A stretch of DNA of 64,000 bases from Parasulfuritortus cantonensis (GTDB taxonomy: Bacteria > Pseudomonadota > Gammaproteobacteria > Burkholderiales > Thiobacillaceae), in NCBI RefSeq assembly GCF_004337445.1, contig NZ_SJZB01000045.1, forward strand, positions 1 through 64,000, given 5' to 3'. Under the pieces are notes generated by a model. The model searched no databases. It saw only the letters and a program-made list of their open reading frames with translations, and had not been told where the DNA came from. Below, one piece after another: positions 34,600 to 42,333 of the stretch (position 1 is the first letter of the stretch; every line of letters begins with the position of its first letter). Position numbers and translations under genes: made by a program.

Positions 34600-36936
34600 T
34601 TAGCCTCGTGCGCCGCCGGAGACCGTGATCACGGCGCCCTTGCCTGCGTTGCCGCTGCTGCCGGTGACCTTGGCAATCGGCACCTCGGGGCGCTCGATCT
34701 CCTTGTTGGCCCGTGCGCCGACGCCCATGCCACGCTGCATCCCGCGCAGGGTGGGATTGCGCGACTGCGCCCAGCGGCCCTCGGTGCCGGTGACGTTGCC
34801 GCTGCGGGCCCAGTCGTCGCCGGTGATCCGGGGACCGGCCTCGCGACCTTCGCCGGTGATGCGCTCGGCCATGGATTCGGGTTCGACCGGCGCCGGGGTC
34901 CTCATGGCCATCGGCGCGCCCATCGGACGGTAGCCGTCGTTGTAGCGGAACTCGGGCGTACCCGAGACCAGGCCGCCGGCCATGTTAACCGGACCGGTAA
35001 TGCGGCCGGAACCGCCGTAGCCCGTGCCGGTGATGCGGCCGGTCATCTCGCGCGCCGGGGATGACACGCTGAACGACTCGGGACGCGGCGCCGCCGGCTT
35101 CATGGTCATGGCCATGGCGGGCCGCATCGCCGGATTCCGGAAGCGCGGCGCCATGGTGTCGCCATGCTGGCAGCCGCACGGGGTGGCGATGTCCTCGCTG
35201 CCGCCGTAGGGCGTACCGCTGATGGCCAAGCCGCTGCCCGGCTCGTCGCCGGTGACGTGGGCGGCGCCGCCGACCATGGTGCCGGAGACCGGCAGGCCGT
35301 GCGGGGTCTGGCTCACGCCCACCTTGTAGGCGGCAGGCGAGACCACGTCGGGGGTGCTGGGACAGGAACCGGCAAAGTGTTCCTGGCCGTAATACTCCGT
35401 ACCGGTGACGGGCTGGCACCCCCCGTGATCGTCACCGGTCGATTTTGGGCTTTGCAAGGCGCCTCCCATGCGGGAACCCGTCAGCGCGCGGCCGGCCATG
35501 GTGTGCATCAGCGAGGCCTTGTCCGGCGCGCCGCCGCACAGCGTGCCCCGCGCATACTGGGAACCGGTGACGCGCTGGCAGGAACCGGGCTCGTTGCCCG
35601 TCACCCGTTCGCTGCGGTCCACCAGGTTGCCTGTGATGCGCTGGCCGCGTTCGCTGGCGTCGATGCCGACCTTGGCCGGACCCGGCGCCGGGCGCGTGTT
35701 GCAGACCGACTGGAACTGTTCGTTCGACAGGTACTCGGTACCGGAGATGGTGCGGCAGGAGCCGGCCTCGTCGCCGGTGACCTTGCGCGAGTTTCCAACC
35801 TCGGTGCCCGACACGGGACGACCGGCCAGGGTGTGCGTCAGCGCAACCTTGCTCGGACCGTTGATGGTCATGCGGGCAGCGCCGGCGTCGGCATACTGCG
35901 AGCCGGTGATGGCCTTCTGCGCACCCGGCTCGGTGCCGGTGACACGCTTGGCGCGGGCCTCGTCGGAACCGGTGATGGTGAGGCCCTTGCGCTCGGTGGT
36001 GCCGGCCACGACCTTCTCGGGACGCGACATCAGACCCTTGCTCTGGCAGAACTCGGCAAAGCCTTCGCTACCCAGATACTCGGTGCCGGAGACCGGCCTG
36101 CAGCTGCCGGGTTCGTCGCCGGTGACCTTGGCCGAACGGCCGACTTCGGTACCGCTCACCCACTGGCCGCGGCTGGTGGCGCTCATGCCGACCTTGGCCC
36201 GACCCGCGATGGGTTGGCCGGCCTCGGGCTTGCTCGAACAGAACGACTCGAACTGCTCGCTGCCGACGTACTCGGTGCCGGTGATGGCGCGGCAGCCGCC
36301 GGACTCATTGCCGGTGACCTTGCTGGTGCGGTCCACCTGGTTGCCGGTCACGCTCTGGCCGGACAGGGTGGTGCCGGTCTCGACCTTGGCCGGTGCTTCC
36401 ATGGACTGGGGACGCATGCGGCCGCTCGGGCGGCTGGGTGCGGTTTCGCACCGGCCGTTGGTGCACTGCTCGGCGCGGCGTTTGCGGGCGATGTCGCGGC
36501 CGGTCATCTCGCCGCCGCCGGCCGCGCGATACCCGTTGGCCGAGGACTTCTTCGGCACGGCGGACTTGCCCTGGCTGGACATGGCGCGACGGCGGTCGCG
36601 GCAGAGCTGGCGCACGCTGTTGGCATCCTCGCCGGTGGCGTCGGGGCTTTCCTCGACGATGGCGCACAGGGTGTCCAGTTGTTCCGCCACCGCCTGGGTG
36701 TCGGCCTGGCTTTCGACGATGCCTTCGCCCGCGGGCCGCGGCGCGCCGACCGGTGTCGGCTCGAGGGCCGGGGCCGTGGCGACGGCAGCTTCAGCGGTCC
36801 GCGATTGGGTCCGTGTCCTGGCGCTGACCATGCCGAGTCCTTTCTTGCCGCCCTGGGCCAGCATGGCGCGACGGGCGCGTGCCAGCTCCTTGCCGCTGAG
36901 GCCGGCGGTACTTATCGATGCAGATTGTTCTGGCAT
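34600..36936 (-). CDS. csoS2: Carboxysome scaffold protein CsoS2 (with probable frameshifted short form)
   Basis: A 778-residue disordered scaffold; ATG 36936 is preceded by GAGGAA. The N-terminal domain carries RuBisCO-binding basic repeats (ARARRAMLAQ near residue 18-27, CRDRRRAMSSQG, IARKRRAEQ). The middle region has repeated modules with VTGxExGxC and GTEYxxxExF motifs and many Cys. The C-terminal domain ends KVTGSSGNAGKGAVITVSGG and anchors to the shell. Residues 496-498 (SPK) are encoded by an in-frame slippery site that could give CsoS2A of about 501 residues. It heads the carboxysome operon here; cbbL/cbbS do not precede it. Confidence 0.95.
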   Translation of the reverse strand: MPEQSASISTAGLSGKELARARRAMLAQGGKKGLGMVSARTRTQSRTAEAAVATAPALEPTPVGAPRPAGEGIVESQADTQAVAEQLDTLCAIVEESPDATGEDANSVRQLCRDRRRAMSSQGKSAVPKKSSANGYRAAGGGEMTGRDIARKRRAEQCTNGRCETAPSRPSGRMRPQSMEAPAKVETGTTLSGQSVTGNQVDRTSKVTGNESGGCRAITGTEYVGSEQFESFCSSKPEAGQPIAGRAKVGMSATSRGQWVSGTEVGRSAKVTGDEPGSCRPVSGTEYLGSEGFAEFCQSKGLMSRPEKVVAGTTERKGLTITGSDEARAKRVTGTEPGAQKAITGSQYADAGAARMTINGPSKVALTHTLAGRPVSGTEVGNSRKVTGDEAGSCRTISGTEYLSNEQFQSVCNTRPAPGPAKVGIDASERGQRITGNLVDRSERVTGNEPGSCQRVTGSQYARGTLCGGAPDKASLMHTMAGRALTGSRMGGALQSPKSTGDDHGGCQPVTGTEYYGQEHFAGSCPSTPDVVSPAAYKVGVSQTPHGLPVSGTMVGGAAHVTGDEPGSGLAISGTPYGGSEDIATPCGCQHGDTMAPRFRNPAMRPAMAMTMKPAAPRPESFSVSSPAREMTGRITGTGYGGSGRITGPVNMAGGLVSGTPEFRYNDGYRPMGAPMAMRTPAPVEPESMAERITGEGREAGPRITGDDWARSGNVTGTEGRWAQSRNPTLRGMQRGMGVGARANKEIERPEVPIAKVTGSSGNAGKGAVITVSGGARG
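35432..35449 (-). promoter_or_regulatory. Candidate -1 programmed frameshift site in csoS2
   Basis: On the coding strand the heptamer C CCA AAA (35449-35443) fits X-XXY-YYZ exactly in frame. After a -1 slip the codons read ATC GAC CGG TGA, stopping at 35434-35432. A GTGA-cga-TCAC hairpin follows the heptamer closely. CsoS2A/CsoS2B isoforms by frameshifting are established in Halothiobacillus. Confidence 0.75.
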
Positions 36937-37003
36937 GATGCTTCCTCTACAGAAATCACTATCCGGAATCCCTCTGGCGCTAAATGCCCGCCAGACGGTT
37001 GCG

Positions 37004-37070
37004 ACTATAGGGATGGCGTGTAATGAACTACAGTTAATTGTTAATATGGTGTTCATTAACAGGAGTTAAT
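37004..37070 (-). promoter_or_regulatory. CbbR-type composite operator between csoS2 and cbbR2
   Basis: A weaker 27-bp element at 37022-37048 (AATGAAC to GTTAATATG) is followed, at offset 33, by the dyad ATTAACAGGAGTTAAT at 37055-37070. The dyad contains the AGGAG ribosome site of cbbR2. A minus-strand -10 candidate, TATAGT, lies at 37004-37009. The half-site matches that of the dab operator. Confidence 0.7.
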
Positions 37071-37071
37071 C

Positions 37072-38058
37072 ATGAACATCCGCCACGTCACCCTGCACCA
37101 GCTCAGGCTTTTCCATAGCCTGGGCACTCACCGGAGCTACACCCGGGTCGCCGAGGAACTGTTCCTGACCCAGCCCGCCGTCTCCATACAAATCAAGCGC
37201 CTGGAGGAAAGCGTGGGCATGCCGCTGGTCGAGCAGATGGGCAAGCGTCTGTTTCTGACCGAGGCCGGCTGCGAGTTGTATGACGCGTCGCGTGACGTGC
37301 TCGAGCGCCTGCGCGTCCTGAACGAGGACATGATCGGCCTGGAAAGCGGCGTGAAGGGCCCGATCAACCTGGCCGCCATCACCACCGCCAAGTACTTCAT
37401 GCCGCATCTGCTGGGCGCCTTCCTGCGCGACTATCCGGAGGTGACGCCGCGCCTCACCATCACCAACCAGGCCCGCGTCGTGGAACGCCTGGAAGCCAAT
37501 CTGGACGACATGGTGGTGATGGGCACCCTGCCGGAAGACATGGAGCTGGAGGCGGAGCTCTTCCTAGACAACCCGATCGTGGTCGTCGCCCATCCCGATC
37601 ACCCGCTGGTCGGCGAGCAGAACATCCCGCTGGCGCGCATCGCCGAGGAACGCTTCCTGGCGCGCGAACCCGGCTCCGGCACGCGCGCCGCGCGCACCCG
37701 GCTGTTCGCCGAACACGGCCTGGACGCCAACGTCTACATGGAACTGGGCAGCAGCGAGGCCATCAAGCAGGCCGTGATGGCCGGCCTGGGCATCTCCGTG
37801 CTATCCAAGCACAACCTCGCCGTGGAACTGGAAGCGGGGCTGATTTCGGTGCTCGACGTGGAGCATTTCCCGCTCATGCGGCAGTGGTATGCCGTGCACC
37901 TGAAAGGCAAGAAGCTGTCGAACACGGCACGCAAGTTCCGCGACTTCCTGCTGCGTGACGGCGCGCGCATCTGGGAAAAGGTGCAACCGCATACGCACCT
38001 GACGCCCGCGCCGAGCGCAAAGGCGGTGCGCCCCGCGCCGCGCAAGAGATCGACCTGA
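37072..38058 (+). CDS. cbbR: LysR-type regulator CbbR (paralogue 2, carboxysome-linked)
   Basis: A 328-residue LysR regulator starting MNIRHVTLHQLRLFHSLG, with HTH LFLTQPAVSIQIKRLEESVG and effector-domain signature AREPGSGTRAARTRLF. The C-terminal extension after about 305 is basic and longer than in the other two CbbRs. It sits between the divergent carboxysome operon and the convergent dab operon. Its start site is covered by the palindrome that is also the proposed operator, which would give tight negative autoregulation. Confidence 0.92.
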   Translation: MNIRHVTLHQLRLFHSLGTHRSYTRVAEELFLTQPAVSIQIKRLEESVGMPLVEQMGKRLFLTEAGCELYDASRDVLERLRVLNEDMIGLESGVKGPINLAAITTAKYFMPHLLGAFLRDYPEVTPRLTITNQARVVERLEANLDDMVVMGTLPEDMELEAELFLDNPIVVVAHPDHPLVGEQNIPLARIAEERFLAREPGSGTRAARTRLFAEHGLDANVYMELGSSEAIKQAVMAGLGISVLSKHNLAVELEAGLISVLDVEHFPLMRQWYAVHLKGKKLSNTARKFRDFLLRDGARIWEKVQPHTHLTPAPSAKAVRPAPRKRST

Positions 38059-38137
38059 GCCGCCGAGGCCCGGCCGGCCAGCCGCGCGTCACGGCTGCGT
38101 GGCGAGTTGCGGCGGCGCCCCGGCACCACGTCAGCGG

Positions 38138-38482
38138 TCAGCCCGCCTGCTCGCCGGCGCCGGTGAACTTCACCAGCCGCGTGACCTGAATGTCGGAGAT
38201 GAATACCACGCCGGTGTGTTTGCCGAAAAAGGGCGCATAGCCCTCCAGGATCGGCTTCACCAACTCCTCCGGCACGGCCACGATGATCATGATCAGCACG
38301 GCGTCCTCGTTGAACATCAGGTGGCCTTCGTGGAATCCGTGCTGGCCCTTGCCCGAGAGGTTGTTGACGATGGTGTAGCCGGTGACGCCGGCGCGATCCA
38401 GGAGATCGGTGGCGAAGTCCTGGTGGGCACCTTCGAGGATGATCTCCAATTTCTTGAGGGGACTGAAGTTCAGGTTCTTCAT
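38138..38482 (-). CDS. PII-like signalling protein of the DAB operon
   Basis: A 114-residue PII-superfamily protein: MKNLNFSPLKKLEIILEG, a short T-loop region with LSGKGQHGFHEGH, then VPEELVKPILEGYAPFFGKHTGVVFISDIQV. It differs from GlnB in the T-loop, and the Tyr51 uridylylation context is absent. PII-like proteins tied to carboxysome/bicarbonate loci (CPII, SbtB-like) bind adenine nucleotides and may sense bicarbonate or energy state. ATG overlaps the dabA stop (ATGA). It probably gates the DabAB pump (inference). Confidence 0.85.
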   Translation of the reverse strand: MKNLNFSPLKKLEIILEGAHQDFATDLLDRAGVTGYTIVNNLSGKGQHGFHEGHLMFNEDAVLIMIIVAVPEELVKPILEGYAPFFGKHTGVVFISDIQVTRLVKFTGAGEQAG

Positions 38483-41400
38483 GCCGCGAGCTCCTTGATG
38501 TCGTTGCCGAACGCGTCGGCCGCATATGCGTGCCAGCTGCCGTCCTCGTAGATGTGATAGGTGCCGGTCTCGGGGTCCGCGACGGTCATGCGCACCCATT
38601 CGTTGCGAACCAGCGTCTTGACGTTGACCACGTGCTCGATGGCGTTGCGCGCGTGTTCGAACGGCGCTTCGATCACGGTCAGCAGACGCATCGGTTCGTG
38701 GTAGGGCAAGCCGTCCTTGAGCACGGTCTGCGCCGGCAGGCCGGTACGCAGGTCGCTCAGGTTGCCGGTCATCACGCCGAAGCGGCCGGCGACGTTGTGG
38801 TAGACCTTGCTGCCGCTGCCGTAACACTCGTTGTCGACGGTCGAGAAGTAGTGCTCCATGTTGATCCACTGGCCGACCACCAGCGGCCCGGCCAGGATGT
38901 TCTCCAGCAGGCGGCCCTTCGGGTCGTGGCGGTAGTCGTAGGACTGCAGGAACGAACGCCCGTCCAGGTCGAGCTTCTCGGTCAGGTCGCGGCGGCCGAT
39001 GACGAACGCGGCGTTGCGCGACAGGCCCCACTCGGGCCGCACCTGCGACCAATCGGTGGCATTGCGCTGCGCGCTGCGGAAGGCCTGCGCCGGGTCGACT
39101 TCGCCAGCCGCCAACGCCAGTGTCGGCAGACGCTCGGCCGCGCACAGCCGCGAGGCCGCCTGCAGGCCGTTGCTGAGTCGGTCCAGGTAGACCAGGTGAC
39201 TGGGCGGCAGCAGGTCGAGATCGTGCAACTTCAGCTCGTCGGTGGTGGTGTTGTGCAGGGCCGGCACGAACCAGGTGTCGTCGGCGATGTCGATGCCCTG
39301 CTCGCGCAACCGGGTGCGCACCGCCGGCTTGTTGGCGATCTGCGCCAGCACGCGGGCATTGACAAGGCCGTGGTTGCCGCCGCAGGCGCCGCAGTCGAGC
39401 GCCGACTCGTAGGGGTTGTTCTCGGACTGGCTGCCGTGGCCGGTCAACAGCACGAAGCGCGAGAAGCCCTCGGTGAGTCCGATCGAGCGTAGCGCGACGC
39501 TGACGTAGTTGACCTGTTCATCGAGCGTGAAGCCGATGCGGCCCAGGCGTTCGAGCTGGATCTGCGCGTAGCCGGCGTCGATGCGGTAGACCTTGCGCAG
39601 GCGTTCGATCAGGCGTGCTTCGGCGGCCGCGTCGAGCTTGAACCGGCGCGCCAGCTCGGTCTGGCCCTCGCAGTTGCCGAGCGCGGTCTCACGCAGGTCG
39701 CGGATGATCTCGTCGGTGATCGCCTCGCGCTGGATGTCCAGTTCGCGCACCACCGCTTTCACGATCATGGCGCGCTGCAGCGAACGGATGATGGAATCGG
39801 CCTGTTCGCGGCTGAGCTTGTCGAGCAACAGGCGGCTGTCCGGCTTTTCCGGATGCAGCCGGCTGCGCCAGCGGTGGTAGGCGCGCGGCGCCAGGCTCTT
39901 GCCGAACATGTCCAGGCCGAACAGCAGGCCGATGGCCTCGACCGTGATGTAGGGCGACAGGACCGAGGCCTTGAGTTCGTGGAAGACGTGGTCCAGCACC
40001 GAGAAGAAGGCCTCCTGGTCGGCGCTGCGGGCGATGTCGAGCTCGACGACGAGATTCTTCGGCGCCACCACCACCGGGCATAGATGCGTCTCACTGCCCT
40101 TCTCCAGGCCGACGAAGCCGACCGGGATGCCGAAGAAGCCGGCGATGCCGAAAGTCTGGTAGTCGCCGACCTTTTCCAGGTGGCGGCGGATGCGCTCGGA
40201 ACGCACGTCGATGCAGAACATGGCCTGGGCGAACGGCCGCTTCTCGCGCGGCGGCGTGGCCGCCAGGTTGAGCCCGCCCAGGAGCCGTTTCATGTAGCGC
40301 GCTTCCTGGGCCTTGAGCCAGATCGCGCCTTCCTCGGCCTCGAACCGCGCCAGGGTATCGAGCAACTGGGCGATGGCCGGCGGCGCCAGCCGGTGCAGGG
40401 TCTCGCCCTGGCCGGCCGCCGCCGCCAGCTTGCGCAGTCGTGCCGCGAGGCGGCGGGCTTCCTCGTCGCGTTTGCGCGAGAGGTAGACCGGCACCAGCTT
40501 GGCGAGGCGCACTTCATTCCCGCTGTCGAGCGCATCCTCGACCGTGTGGGCGAGGGCCGGCAGGACCTGGCCGCCGTGCAGTTCGCGGCGCAGGTAGGCC
40601 TCGCCGGCATGGCCGTCGACGAACGCGGTCAGCGCCTCGACCGTGGCCGGCGTCTTCCGGCGCTGGGCATGCTCGCGCAGCAGCGCCAGGCCGAGCACCA
40701 GACGGATCGCCAGGTAATCGACCAGGTCGGCCGGATAGCGCTGGCTCCAGTAGTGGCGCTTGGCGCCGGTGCGCCAGCGGATGAAGCCGGCCCAGCCGTG
40801 CAGGCGCGTGAGCTCGGCGGTGAAGTACTCCATCCACGCGTCCTCGGGCACGCCCAGCTCGGTCATCACGTAGCTGATGATGCCCTCCGGCGTTTCGTCC
40901 ACGGCCAGGATGCGCTTGACGTGGAGGCCGCGGAAGAACAGGCGCAGGTTGCGCCGCGCCACCGCGCTCCAGGACTGAAACAGCCCCTGGCTGCGGCCCG
41001 GCATGCGCCACACCGACTGGCCTTCGTCGAAGAAATCGAGACAGCTCTTGATGACCAGTTCATCCAGCGTCTTGCCGATCTCGGTGCCGAACAATGCGTC
41101 GACGCTGGCATACAGCGGACGGTCCGGGCGCGCCTCGGCCTTCACGATGCCGGCCAGCGCGGCATCGCCGATGGCTCGCGCCGGCAGGGCCGCGCCGTTG
41201 AGCACGGCGTGCACATCGGCTGGATCGGCCAGTGCGTCCGCGGCCCCGTGCGCCGGGTCCGGCCGGGTCAGCAGCGCCATCAGCAGCGCGTGCAGGTCCA
41301 GCCCTTCGATGACTGGCTGCGAGGCCAGGAAGCGCCCGACCTGTGCCGCCAGCGCATCGACCTCGATGCGGCCCTGCGCCAGGAAGCGCTGGTACTGCCC

Positions 41401-41592
41401 GCGTTCCAGATAGCCGTGGCCGTGGAACAGGCGTTCGCCCTCGGCCACCGCCTGCTCGAACTTCAGGTGTTCGAGGCCGTAGAGCGGGTTGTGGTGGATG
41501 AAGGTCCGCATCGGCCAGAAGAAGGGAATGGCCTCCCCGGCGACGTGGACCAGCGTGCGGATGTTCAGGCGACGGCCGAGACGCAGACTCAT
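38479..41592 (-). CDS. dabA: DabA, DUF2309 subunit of the DAB inorganic-carbon pump
   Basis: A 1,037-residue protein, ATG 41592 (MSLRLGRRLNIRTLV). It is a cytosolic, membrane-attached, beta-carbonic-anhydrase-like subunit. Predicted zinc site: Cys460 and Asp462 in FCIDVRSER, His719 in TGHGSQSENN and Cys734 in DCGAC; the His-Cys spacing of 15 equals that in characterised DabA2. The long form matches DabA1. With DabB it converts CO2 to bicarbonate vectorially, using cation flow. It overlaps the membrane-protein gene upstream and the PII gene downstream, each by 4 bp. Confidence 0.95.
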   Translation of the reverse strand: MSLRLGRRLNIRTLVHVAGEAIPFFWPMRTFIHHNPLYGLEHLKFEQAVAEGERLFHGHGYLERGQYQRFLAQGRIEVDALAAQVGRFLASQPVIEGLDLHALLMALLTRPDPAHGAADALADPADVHAVLNGAALPARAIGDAALAGIVKAEARPDRPLYASVDALFGTEIGKTLDELVIKSCLDFFDEGQSVWRMPGRSQGLFQSWSAVARRNLRLFFRGLHVKRILAVDETPEGIISYVMTELGVPEDAWMEYFTAELTRLHGWAGFIRWRTGAKRHYWSQRYPADLVDYLAIRLVLGLALLREHAQRRKTPATVEALTAFVDGHAGEAYLRRELHGGQVLPALAHTVEDALDSGNEVRLAKLVPVYLSRKRDEEARRLAARLRKLAAAAGQGETLHRLAPPAIAQLLDTLARFEAEEGAIWLKAQEARYMKRLLGGLNLAATPPREKRPFAQAMFCIDVRSERIRRHLEKVGDYQTFGIAGFFGIPVGFVGLEKGSETHLCPVVVAPKNLVVELDIARSADQEAFFSVLDHVFHELKASVLSPYITVEAIGLLFGLDMFGKSLAPRAYHRWRSRLHPEKPDSRLLLDKLSREQADSIIRSLQRAMIVKAVVRELDIQREAITDEIIRDLRETALGNCEGQTELARRFKLDAAAEARLIERLRKVYRIDAGYAQIQLERLGRIGFTLDEQVNYVSVALRSIGLTEGFSRFVLLTGHGSQSENNPYESALDCGACGGNHGLVNARVLAQIANKPAVRTRLREQGIDIADDTWFVPALHNTTTDELKLHDLDLLPPSHLVYLDRLSNGLQAASRLCAAERLPTLALAAGEVDPAQAFRSAQRNATDWSQVRPEWGLSRNAAFVIGRRDLTEKLDLDGRSFLQSYDYRHDPKGRLLENILAGPLVVGQWINMEHYFSTVDNECYGSGSKVYHNVAGRFGVMTGNLSDLRTGLPAQTVLKDGLPYHEPMRLLTVIEAPFEHARNAIEHVVNVKTLVRNEWVRMTVADPETGTYHIYEDGSWHAYAADAFGNDIKELAA

Positions 41593-42332
41593 AGTCCCCC
41601 TCCGGTGAAGAAGAAGCCGGCGCCGACGAAGGCGGCCAGCACGCCGACCCAGGCCAGGACGGAACCCGGCTGCAGATCTTCGATGCCCTCCTCTCGGCAG
41701 GTGCCGGCGACAAAGCCCTGGAGCAGGCGCACCGCCGCCCAGGCCCAGACCAGCCAGATCAGCAGGACGACCACGGCGGCCGAACTGCCCAGGCCATGCA
41801 TCAACCCCAGCAAGGCGAAGAAGCCCGGGAACGGCGGCGTGGCGACGGCCGCCAGCACGGTCACCACCAGCAGCCCGGCATAACGCGGCAAGGCACTGCC
41901 CAGGCCGGGACACAGCCCGGCGTAGGCCGCGCCGAAGCGACGCACCAGCATGCCGTCGAGCAGCGTCGTCAACGCCGCCGGCAGGCTCATCCAGAGGGCA
42001 AACAACGCGACCTGCTCGATGCCGGACGCACTCGCCGCCAGCCCCCAGGTCAGCGCAATTGCAGAAGTCGCGAGATACCCGGCCGCACGCCCAAGGTCGC
42101 GGCAGGTGAGCAGACGCAGCGCGTACAGCGCGGCCGTGAACAAGGCCCAGCCGACCAGCCACGACGGCACGGCGGTCCCGGCCTGCGCCAGCACGGCCAC
42201 GCCGACCTGCGGCCAGATCAGCAGCAGGACGAAACGCGCAACCGGCGAACGCACGCGCGCCAGCAGGGCATTGAGCGGCACGCTCAGCGGATAGAGCGGC
42301 AGGAACAGGGCGGCGATCAGTAGTAGGGTCAT
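41589..42332 (-). CDS. Membrane protein of the dab operon
   Basis: A 247-residue, very hydrophobic protein with about seven transmembrane helices. It looks like a short relative of the proton-pumping NuoL/M/N family: the helix LPRYAGLLVVTVLAAVATPPFPGFFALLGLMHGLG (in parts) resembles the loop-helix of complex I subunits. It lies between dabB and dabA, overlapping dabA by 4 bp, so it is probably a third membrane subunit of a DAB1-type pump. The function is inferred from position only. Confidence 0.8.
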   Translation of the reverse strand: MTLLLIAALFLPLYPLSVPLNALLARVRSPVARFVLLLIWPQVGVAVLAQAGTAVPSWLVGWALFTAALYALRLLTCRDLGRAAGYLATSAIALTWGLAASASGIEQVALFALWMSLPAALTTLLDGMLVRRFGAAYAGLCPGLGSALPRYAGLLVVTVLAAVATPPFPGFFALLGLMHGLGSSAAVVVLLIWLVWAWAAVRLLQGFVAGTCREEGIEDLQPGSVLAWVGVLAAFVGAGFFFTGGGL

Positions 42333-42333
42333 A

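Noticed and set aside
35164-37023. Long plus-strand open frames opposite csoS2
   Set aside because: They mirror csoS2 and have no independent protein features.
38483-39145. Upstream extension of the PII-like gene
   Set aside because: The sequence is out of frame with dabA and arginine-rich; the true start at 38482 overlaps the dabA stop.
41593-42162. N-terminal extension of dabA
   Set aside because: This DNA codes for the 247-residue membrane protein in another frame; DabA starts at MSLRLGRRLN.
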